DNA of 11,729 nucleotides from Deltaproteobacteria bacterium (lineage in GTDB: Bacteria; Desulfobacterota; Anaeroferrophillalia; Anaeroferrophillales; Tharpellaceae). The DNA lies in contig JAUVDU010000018.1 in NCBI GenBank assembly GCA_030595135.1, forward strand, positions 1-11,729, read 5' to 3'. Positions within the stretch are counted from its first letter, which is position 1. Every line of letters starts with the position of its first letter. A model generated the notes under the pieces. It was given only the letters and a program-made list of their open reading frames with translations. It made no database searches and was not told where the DNA came from. This document shows, piece by piece, positions 6,170 through 11,729 of this stretch. The translations under genes were made by a program, and so were the position numbers.

Positions 6170-7111
6170 TTACACTCCGTTGGGGCAGCATTGTCGGTGA
6201 TATTGATCAAGCTCGGCCTGGAGTTGCTTGGTTAGTGATTGATTGTCGATAATCATGATGTCCGGGAGCCACTGTTTGACCAGAGCCAGGACTTCATTGT
6301 CGGCATAGTAGAGCATTGTGACGAGTAGATTTTTGCAATCTTCGCTTTCGATGGTCAAGGATGCCGGGAGGTTGCGTTCGAGATAGATGCGGGCGGCACC
6401 GCTGATTTTGAGTTTAACGTTTTGACACTCTTCACAGACCCAGGGGCTAAAAATTGCGTCGGTGAAATTCTCCAGCTCCTCAACGACGCTGTCATCAACC
6501 TTATAGTTGCCGGGATGGATAATCGGGGCGGTAATTTTTTTGAGATAAAAACTTTTCAGGCGGCCGTTTGCCAGATCGCAGGCCAGCAGATACCAAAAAC
6601 CTTTGAGGTTGGCTAGACGATAGGGGTGAACCGTATACTTTTTGGTCTCGTTCCGGTTGTTACGATACGAAAAACCAACCTGCTGACGCAGAGCGACAGC
6701 TTGATTCAAAAGTCTGAAAAGATTGCTATAGTTTGAGACATCCTCAAGGTTGAGATGAAATAGAAAGCCGGAAGTACTGAAACTGCGGCCTTTAAGAAGT
6801 TTGTCGGCAATTTTCGTGTATTCGGTATCAACATTCGTGATCATGGCCGCGATCAGATCGGCAACCAACGCGGCATCAGGGTCGCTGGTGCCGCGCAGTC
6901 GGTAAGCATTGATAAAGTGATAGCGGCCATCCGCTTCTCTCCGTTCAATCGGCAGATGGCTTAGGCGTTCATTAAGATCCTTCTGGATAGTTCGCGGCGA
7001 AACCCCGAACTCGGCGGCTAAATCTTTAACCTCTAAGGCTTCTCCAACGTTGAGACGACAGATAATCGTCGTCAAGCGATACATCGCCCTATCATATTCC
7101 GGTTTAGCCAT
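6170..7111 (-). CDS. WYL-domain transcriptional regulator (HTH-WYL-WCX)
   Basis: The 313-residue product has an N-terminal winged helix-turn-helix (about residues 8-55, EVKDLAAEFGVSPRTIQKDLNERL). A WYL domain follows at about 135-200 with YRLANLKGFWYLLACD, in which W173-Y174-L175 are literally present, and the companion RLKSFYLKKI. The C-terminal WCX-like region spans about 230-305. WYL domains sense nucleic-acid or nucleotide ligands, and HTH-WYL proteins such as BrxR and CapW are repressors of phage-defence operons. Start: ATG with AAGGGAT about eight bases upstream. It lies directly upstream of, and in the same direction as, the nucleotidase/restriction operon with a 201-base gap, so control of that operon or of itself is a reasonable inference. 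Its base composition resembles the core genome more than the AT-rich operon does. Confidence 0.88.
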   Translation of the reverse strand: MAKPEYDRAMYRLTTIICRLNVGEALEVKDLAAEFGVSPRTIQKDLNERLSHLPIERREADGRYHFINAYRLRGTSDPDAALVADLIAAMITNVDTEYTKIADKLLKGRSFSTSGFLFHLNLEDVSNYSNLFRLLNQAVALRQQVGFSYRNNRNETKKYTVHPYRLANLKGFWYLLACDLANGRLKSFYLKKITAPIIHPGNYKVDDSVVEELENFTDAIFSPWVCEECQNVKLKISGAARIYLERNLPASLTIESEDCKNLLVTMLYYADNEVLALVKQWLPDIMIIDNQSLTKQLQAELDQYHRQCCPNGV

Positions 7112-7174
7112 CAGTTATCCCTTTTGTAACTATTCAGCGCAGGTAGAAAAGCACCTAATTTTGATGGATTTCAG

Positions 7175-7235
7175 TGAATTCTGGGGACATAACCTGATTC
7201 TCCGAAGGAAATCGGGATTGTGTCCCCAGAATTCA
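7175..7235. repeat. REP-like inverted-repeat element
   Basis: Perfect 15-bp arms, TGAATTCTGGGGACA (7175-7189) and its complement (7221-7235), flank a 31-base centre that is itself partly self-complementary (CCTGATTCTCC against GGAAATCGGG with bulges). The whole 61 bases would fold into a long hairpin. The TGTCCCCAGAATT core is a pattern I associate with repeats near REP-associated (IS200-like) transposases. No transposase is present in the window. The right arm contains the TGA of the DUF1232 gene. The hairpin could end that gene's minus-strand transcript. Confidence 0.75.
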
Positions 7236-7613
7236 TGCATAGGCATCAACCATGATCGGGGTTACACGGTATTGGCAAAAATTTTGGTAATCGGCCACTT
7301 CATCTGCTAAAACCTTCATAACCCAGCCCAAAACGAAAACATCATCGAGCCAGCCGATAAGCGGAATAAAATCGGGAATAATATCGACTGGAAAAACGAC
7401 ATAGGCCAGTGCGCCCGCAATCGTGGCCCAGGTACCGGCGCTCAAACAAAAATCCGGATCCGTTATCATATTGAAAAGGGTGCTGAAATCCTCATACCAC
7501 TCTTTATCTTGGTGCTCATAAGAGAATCTTGCGGCTCTCTCCTGATCAAAATCGTCGGCCAGTTTTTCCGAAAGTCTCAGTGCCTGCGCTCTCTCTTCTC
7601 CCGATAAACTCAT
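7233..7613 (-). CDS. DUF1232 (YkvA-like) small membrane protein
   Basis: The 126-residue product carries the DUF1232 signature: ALAYVVFPVDIIPDFIPLIGWLDD (residues 68-91), with the invariant P-VD-IPD core embedded in hydrophobic sequence. This probably forms one hairpin or a pair of membrane segments (about 58-80 and 83-103). The first 50 residues are charged and soluble. The family's function is unknown. The start ATG (7611-7613) has a strong AGGGAGGA site five to six bases upstream. A minus-strand TATAAT lies at 7669-7674, but I see no good -35. The stop codon is inside the arm of the REP-like element, so the last few residues may have been rewritten by its insertion. It is probably monocistronic. 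Confidence 0.85.
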   Translation of the reverse strand: MSLSGEERAQALRLSEKLADDFDQERAARFSYEHQDKEWYEDFSTLFNMITDPDFCLSAGTWATIAGALAYVVFPVDIIPDFIPLIGWLDDVFVLGWVMKVLADEVADYQNFCQYRVTPIMVDAYA

Positions 7614-7787
7614 AACATCCTCCCTTTGTCCTTAATAACAATTTAAAGATTTGTCTCTTTATTTTGCCATTATAGAACACGGAACGAACGCGTGAGTTCG
7701 TTGCAAAAAAAATTTTTTGGGATTTTTTATTTTATTTTTACCCTTGAGACTATTGACATGACCAACTTTATGACTTAGATTAAGACT
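7614..7787. promoter_or_regulatory. Divergent promoter region between the DUF1232 gene and the toxin-antitoxin pair
   Basis: For the left gene, TATAAT reads on the minus strand at 7669-7674. For the right pair, TTGACA (7753-7758) with TTAGAT (7775-7780) at 16-base spacing reads on the plus strand and places transcription very near the antitoxin ATG. A 7-bp inverted repeat, AACGAAC (7683-7689) and GTTCGTT (7696-7702), lies between, followed by A- and T-rich runs (7704-7740). It might be an antitoxin operator or simply a bend-prone segment. There is no gene in the gap. Confidence 0.4.
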
Positions 7788-8042
7788 ATGATAAATTTAA
7801 ATATAAATGAGATAAAAACCCACTTCTCAAGCTACCTTGCCAAGGTCAGCAATGGCGAAACCGTAATTATTTGCAAACGCAACGTGCCCATTGCCGAGAT
7901 AAAACCGATCAAGACACTCCCCGACAAAAAAAGACCAATTGGCCTGGCAAGTAAAGAATATCCTGACTTTAAAATCAGTAAAGCTTTTTTTGAACCTCTC
8001 CCTGATGACATTATCGCCGCTTTTAACGGAGAAGGTTCGTGA
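7788..8042 (+). CDS. Phd/YefM-family antitoxin
   Basis: The 84-residue product has the Phd/YefM N-terminal DNA-binding fold (MINLNINEIKTHFSSYLAKVSNGETVIICKRNVPIAEIKP, residues 1-40). Its less conserved C-terminal tail (about 50-84, with EYPDFKISKAFFEPLPDDI) is typical of the toxin-binding part. It should neutralise the adjacent PIN-domain toxin and, as in known pairs, repress its own promoter. The start fits the family's usual N-terminus, though the upstream ribosome site (GATTAAG) is weak. The stop TGA overlaps the toxin's GTG in a GTGA four-base overlap, which couples their translation. Confidence 0.88.
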   Translation: MINLNINEIKTHFSSYLAKVSNGETVIICKRNVPIAEIKPIKTLPDKKRPIGLASKEYPDFKISKAFFEPLPDDIIAAFNGEGS

Positions 8043-8425
8043 AACTGCTTCTCGACACCTGTACCTTCCTTTGGTTAACCAAAGGCGATGAGGAACTTTC
8101 AAAAAATGCAATTGAAGCTTTTTCCGACCCCAAAAATGAAGTCTATTTAAGTGCTGTTTCGGCTTGGGAAATCAATGTTAAGTATCGGCTTGGTAAACTG
8201 CTCCTTCCCCTTTCTCCGGATCAATTTATTCCAAAAGAGCGAAAAAGACACCTTATCGCTCCGCTGGATTTAACCGAACAAGACACCTCGCATCTATGTA
8301 AATTGCCGCCCATCCACAAAGACCCTTTTGATCGCATACTTATCTGTCAAGCCATTGAACACTCATTAACAATTTTAACCCCTGATCCACTTATCATCCA
8401 ATATCCGATTCGTACTCACTGGTAA
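8039..8425 (+). CDS. vapC: PIN-domain toxin (VapC-type ribonuclease)
   Basis: The 128-residue product is a PIN-domain RNase. The acidic metal-binding residues are visible: Asp6 (LLLDTCTFLW), Glu44 (SAVSAWEI), Asp98 in the KDPFDR motif (94-99) and Asp116 (TPDPLII). These signatures (AWEI, KLPPIHKDPFDRILICQA) fit the PIN subgroup paired with Phd-type antitoxins. It is expected to cleave tRNA or other RNA when the antitoxin is lost, giving growth arrest. Translation begins at GTG 8039-8041 inside the antitoxin stop. The gene ends 34 bases before the convergent priA stop, so the two genes may share a 3' region. All key residues are present, so it looks functional. Confidence 0.88.
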   Translation: MKLLLDTCTFLWLTKGDEELSKNAIEAFSDPKNEVYLSAVSAWEINVKYRLGKLLLPLSPDQFIPKERKRHLIAPLDLTEQDTSHLCKLPPIHKDPFDRILICQAIEHSLTILTPDPLIIQYPIRTHW

Positions 8426-8459
8426 CCACCCTCTACCTACGTACACCGGACGTAACTCT

Positions 8460-10976
8460 TCAAAAAAACGATTGCGGATCGATATCAAGGCGCCAGCTTA
8501 GTGGCGGCGGGGCAGAAAGTTGCTGTCGCCATTGGCGTAAGAAATTATGCAGTAAAGAACGTTGAGTTGCTTTGATCAGAAGGTTCCAGCGGTAGCGGCT
8601 CTGGACTTTGACAATGGCCGAAGGTACGGGCCCGAGCAGGACGATGGGTGGCGGGGTATCGTGCAGACCGGTCGATTTTTGCCCGAGAATTTCCAGGCCA
8701 AGTTTTTTTACGGTTGTCAGAAACTCGCGTACCCGATCTTCATCGGGGCCGACCGCCCTTAAATTGGCGAGGTAGGAGAAGGGCGGAAACCCGAGTTCGC
8801 GTCGACTTTCAAGCTCCTGACTATAAAAGGAGACGTAATCATGGGCGGCCGCTGTGAGCACGCTATAGTGATCGGGCTGCAACGTCTGAATAATCACTTC
8901 ACCTGATGAACTGTCGCGCCCGCGCCCGGTACGACCGGCAACTTGGACCAAGAGCTGAAAAGTTCTCTCGGGAGCCGTAAATTCCGGCATCTCCAGGGAA
9001 AGATCGGCAAAGATGACGCCGACGAGATCGACCATCGGGAAATTATGCCCCTTGGCTAACATCTGAGTACCGAGCAGAACCTCGGCTTTTCCCTGGCGAA
9101 AATCCTCTATAATCCGCCCAAGTTCACCTTTACGCCGGGTCGCATCACGATCAAGGCGCAAAACCCGGGCCTCGGGAAAATGCTGCGCCAATCCCTCCTC
9201 CAGCTTCTGAATCCCGATACCCAAGGGGAAAAACCGCTTACCGCCACATTTTGGGCAAATTTCAGGTACCGGCTGCTGACCGCCGCAGTAGTGACAGACG
9301 AGAAGCTCAAGACTTTTATGAAAAGTCTGATGCACCGAACAGAGGCGGCACTCCGGCATATAGCCGCAATTAAGACAATAAAGGGTTCGGGAAAAGCCGC
9401 GTTTATTGAGAAAAAGCATCACCTGACGGCCATTGGCAAAGACCGCTTTCATACGCTCGAGCAGTCGGGTGCTGAAACCATCCCAGGCAAACATGTTTTT
9501 CTGATCTTTACCGAGATCGATAATTTCAACCGCTGGCATCGCTTTCTCATCAAGGCGCTGGGGCAGGGAGAGAAGCTCGTAACGCCCGGCCTGCGCCCCA
9601 TGATAACTGATCAAGGCCGGTGTTGCCGAGCCTAAGACCACACAGCAACCAGCCATCTGCCCTCTGAGCAGGGCCAGATCCCGACCGTTATAGGCAAATC
9701 CCGACTCCTGTTTATACGAGGGTTCGTGCTCTTCATCAACCACGATAATTCCCGGTCGGGCCAGCGGCGCAAAAACCGCCGAACGCGCCCCGACCACGAT
9801 TTGGGCCTTATCCGCAGCAATCCGGCGCCACTGATCATAACGTTCACCGGCATTTAAGCCACTATGCAAAACCGCAACCCGGGGCCCGAATTCATGAATC
9901 AGGCGATCAACCAGTTCAATCGTTAAGGCGATTTCCGGCACCAGATAGATGGCTCCCAACCCCTGCCCGATAACCTCGGCGATCAATTTGATATAGATCT
10001 CGGTTTTGCCGCTGCCGGTTACCCCATGCAGAAGATAGGGGGCAAATTTTTTCGGGACTAATGCAGCGTTAATCCGGACAAAGATCTCCTCCTGAGCCGG
10101 AGTCAGCGTCACCGCTTGCCGGGGGATTGCCAAAGGCGCACTATCGTCCGACGACAGGGAGCGAAGTTTGGGAATTTCGGATGCTTTAAGCCAGCCGCAA
10201 TCCTGCCAGCGGCGAAGCCAGGTTGAAGCGCCGCTAAAGGCTGTCAAAAACCGGCGACGGCTGAAAAATCCTCCCGCCGCAATAAAATCAAGCACCTGAA
10301 GACGTTTGTTTTTTTCAATCTTAGAGCTGGTCAGGGCCTCGATAATTGCGGCTTTGTCAACAATTTCATAGATCAGCTCAACCTGTGCTTTAACCAATGG
10401 CGGCAAAAGTTGATCTTCACTAACCAGCCAACCTTGCTTGACCCAATTCGCGAGCCGGGCTTTCAGACGAGCCAAAGGCACCGGAACTACAAGTTTTCCA
10501 GCCAAGTCTTCAAGCGGCAGAGAACCGGCGGCAGTCAACAAATTTAAAACCTCAGCGAGCAGAGGCGAGCGGGTTTTGGCTTGGAGATCAAGTGCCTTCT
10601 CCCCTAAACCCAGCAAGCGGCGCTGACGATATTGCAAACCGCTCGGCAAAAGTGCGTGCAGGGCTTCGCCGAAGGGGGTCTGATAGTAGTGAGCGGCGCG
10701 CTCGTAGAAAGCGAGATGATCCTGATTAAAGAGAGGCTCTTCATCGACCACGGCAGCCAGAGTTTGCAGGATAACCCCCTCTTTGAGAGGTGGACATTGC
10801 TCACTCCAGCCAACCAGATAGCCACTGGTTAAACGATTACGAAAAGGGGCCAGCACTCTTTTGCCGACCAAAAGACGAGCAATAATTGCGGGATCATCGA
10901 CCCGGTAAGTAAAGGTCGTATCGAGGGGCAGATTAAATGCTACCTGGGCGTAGAGGGGTGGGGAAGATTCAGACAC
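8460..10976 (-). CDS. priA: Primosomal protein N' / replication restart helicase PriA
   Basis: This 3'-to-5' DNA helicase reloads the replisome at collapsed forks. The 838 residues are longer than the roughly 730 of E. coli PriA. The N-terminal 3'-binding domain begins YAQVAFNLPLDTTFTYRV (9-26). Walker A GVTGSGKT is at 318-325 and the DEEH box at 414-417. Eight zinc-binding cysteines, in four CxxC pairs, sit at 534/537, 543/546, 561/564 and 574/577. Helicase motifs include GTQMLAKGHNFP (636-647) and QVAGRTGRG (678-686). All catalytic and metal ligands are present. The extra length falls mainly between the N-terminal domain and Walker A (about 120-290). GTG start at 10974-10976, two bases after the mutS2 stop, indicates co-transcription and coupling. 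It converges with the toxin gene. Confidence 0.97.
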   Translation of the reverse strand: MSESSPPLYAQVAFNLPLDTTFTYRVDDPAIIARLLVGKRVLAPFRNRLTSGYLVGWSEQCPPLKEGVILQTLAAVVDEEPLFNQDHLAFYERAAHYYQTPFGEALHALLPSGLQYRQRRLLGLGEKALDLQAKTRSPLLAEVLNLLTAAGSLPLEDLAGKLVVPVPLARLKARLANWVKQGWLVSEDQLLPPLVKAQVELIYEIVDKAAIIEALTSSKIEKNKRLQVLDFIAAGGFFSRRRFLTAFSGASTWLRRWQDCGWLKASEIPKLRSLSSDDSAPLAIPRQAVTLTPAQEEIFVRINAALVPKKFAPYLLHGVTGSGKTEIYIKLIAEVIGQGLGAIYLVPEIALTIELVDRLIHEFGPRVAVLHSGLNAGERYDQWRRIAADKAQIVVGARSAVFAPLARPGIIVVDEEHEPSYKQESGFAYNGRDLALLRGQMAGCCVVLGSATPALISYHGAQAGRYELLSLPQRLDEKAMPAVEIIDLGKDQKNMFAWDGFSTRLLERMKAVFANGRQVMLFLNKRGFSRTLYCLNCGYMPECRLCSVHQTFHKSLELLVCHYCGGQQPVPEICPKCGGKRFFPLGIGIQKLEEGLAQHFPEARVLRLDRDATRRKGELGRIIEDFRQGKAEVLLGTQMLAKGHNFPMVDLVGVIFADLSLEMPEFTAPERTFQLLVQVAGRTGRGRDSSSGEVIIQTLQPDHYSVLTAAAHDYVSFYSQELESRRELGFPPFSYLANLRAVGPDEDRVREFLTTVKKLGLEILGQKSTGLHDTPPPIVLLGPVPSAIVKVQSRYRWNLLIKATQRSLLHNFLRQWRQQLSAPPPLSWRLDIDPQSFF

Positions 10977-10978
10977 AA

Positions 10979-11729
10979 TTACCGTTTAACCAGTTCAACA
11001 ATCGTAATCGCGGCGCCTCCGGCGGCGGCATCGGGATGAGAAAATTTGCTGACATAGGGTAAAGTTTTAAGAATTTCATGGATTCCCTGGCGCAAGCGGC
11101 CGGTGCCGTGGCCGTGGACAATCTCAACTTGAAGTTGTCCGTCAACAATCGCCTGGTCGATAAAAACGCCGAGCAGGTCGGCGGCTTCATCAACCCGTTT
11201 GCCGATCAAATTGAGTACCCGAGTCGCCCCGGAAACCCCTAGAGCACCGCGCCCCAAACCGGAACCGCCATCTTCGGCAGCAACATTTCTGATCTTGACC
11301 GAACTCTCTTTACCGGATCCGAATCCATTTGCCGTCGCCGGCAGATGCCGACTGATTTTATCCGGCGTCAACGTAACCCGCAGATTACCATCCAAAACCA
11401 CAGTCAGACGCTGGCGCGAAGAGTCGATCGCAACAATCGTTGCCGCCTTGCTCTGACCGGCAACCTGAACCCGATCTCCGACCACAAGTTTTTCATAATC
11501 AACAGCGGCCGGAGCCCGGACCGGTTTCGGCAAAAGTCCGTAAACCTCGTCACGAGCTTCGTTAAAGGCATTACGAAGCTTGCCGATTTTAACCTCCGGC
11601 AGCTCTTTCAAAGCAGCTTTTCCGGCAGTTTTTATCGCCGTTTCCAACTTGGTTTTGGCCGCCTCCAGTTCCGTAAGCCGCGCTTTAAACTTTAATCGCG
11701 CCTCCTTAACCAGCAAGGCAACCTGCTCC
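10979..11729 (-). CDS. mutS2: MutS2 family protein, C-terminal part (cut by the window edge)
   Basis: About 250 residues of the C-terminal part are visible; the MutS-like ATPase lies off the right edge. The frame is open to 11729, so a start at TTG 11714-11716 is only an internal codon. In order there is a coiled, Lys/Glu/Ala-rich linker (VKEARLKFKARLTELEAAKTKLE), a small beta domain (VGDRVQVAGQSKAATIVAID), a low-complexity hinge and a C-terminal Smr domain. The Smr domain has LNLIGKRVDEAADLL, the nuclease-type motif HGHGTGRLRQGIHE, and SHPDAAAGGAAITIVEL at the end. MutS2 is known to split collided ribosomes or to suppress recombination in different bacteria. Adjacent priA, two bases downstream, puts it in a genome-maintenance operon. 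Confidence 0.92.
   Translation of the reverse strand, partial: EQVALLVKEARLKFKARLTELEAAKTKLETAIKTAGKAALKELPEVKIGKLRNAFNEARDEVYGLLPKPVRAPAAVDYEKLVVGDRVQVAGQSKAATIVAIDSSRQRLTVVLDGNLRVTLTPDKISRHLPATANGFGSGKESSVKIRNVAAEDGGSGLGRGALGVSGATRVLNLIGKRVDEAADLLGVFIDQAIVDGQLQVEIVHGHGTGRLRQGIHEILKTLPYVSKFSHPDAAAGGAAITIVELVKR

Noticed and set aside
8426..8459. Bidirectional terminator between vapC and priA
   Set aside because: Only a 5-bp TACGT/ACGTA stem and no T-run are visible, which is not enough to call.
8562..9635. Several plus-strand open frames across priA
   Set aside because: They lie antisense to well-supported PriA domains and show no recognisable protein features. They are shadows of the high-GC coding strand.

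Overview
The window looks like a Gram-negative chromosome, most plausibly Desulfobacterota or a similar deltaproteobacterial lineage. That placement is inference from the gene set (mpl, priA, and mutS2 directly abutting priA) and was not tested by a search. Two core blocks of moderate GC flank an AT-rich accessory block. Hand counts of single lines gave 29/60 GC at 601-660 (mpl) and 16/60 at 2641-2700 (a methyltransferase). No tRNA or rRNA gene and no CRISPR array was recognised.

Layout from left to right. At 65-93 a strong sigma70-type promoter points left, out of the window. At 109-1506 (-) is mpl, a peptidoglycan-recycling ligase. At 1592-1695 three 22-bp near-palindromes repeat at exactly 41-bp intervals. 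At 1687-2327 is a graveyard of gene pieces: the 3' part of a fic gene, a diverged 178-bp second copy of the 5' end of mpl with a stop codon in it, and a short piece resembling a RhuM-family C-terminus. At 2328-2592 is non-coding DNA with an 18-bp perfect hairpin.

At 2593-5968 (-) is a compact restriction-modification operon. In transcription order it encodes a cytosolic-type 5'-nucleotidase (split by a +1 frameshift), a BglII/BstYI-like restriction endonuclease whose start overlaps the nucleotidase stop, an MT-A70 adenine methyltransferase and a DpnA-like adenine methyltransferase. Upstream, at 6170-7111 (-), is a WYL-domain regulator. The gap between them holds a candidate promoter with an embedded palindrome, which could be the regulator's operator. 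This module is the most interesting part of the window: a nucleotidase translationally coupled to a restriction enzyme, with two different methyltransferases and a WYL regulator of the type often found beside defence genes.

At 7175-7235 is a REP-like inverted-repeat element, followed by a DUF1232 membrane protein (7233-7613, -), a divergently transcribed Phd/VapC toxin-antitoxin pair (7788-8425, +), priA (8460-10976, -) and the 3' part of mutS2 (10979 to the right edge, -). MutS2 and PriA are two bases apart and probably co-transcribed. The accessory DNA therefore lies between two housekeeping loci and combines three stability or defence functions: restriction-modification, toxin-antitoxin, and Fic/RhuM remnants.
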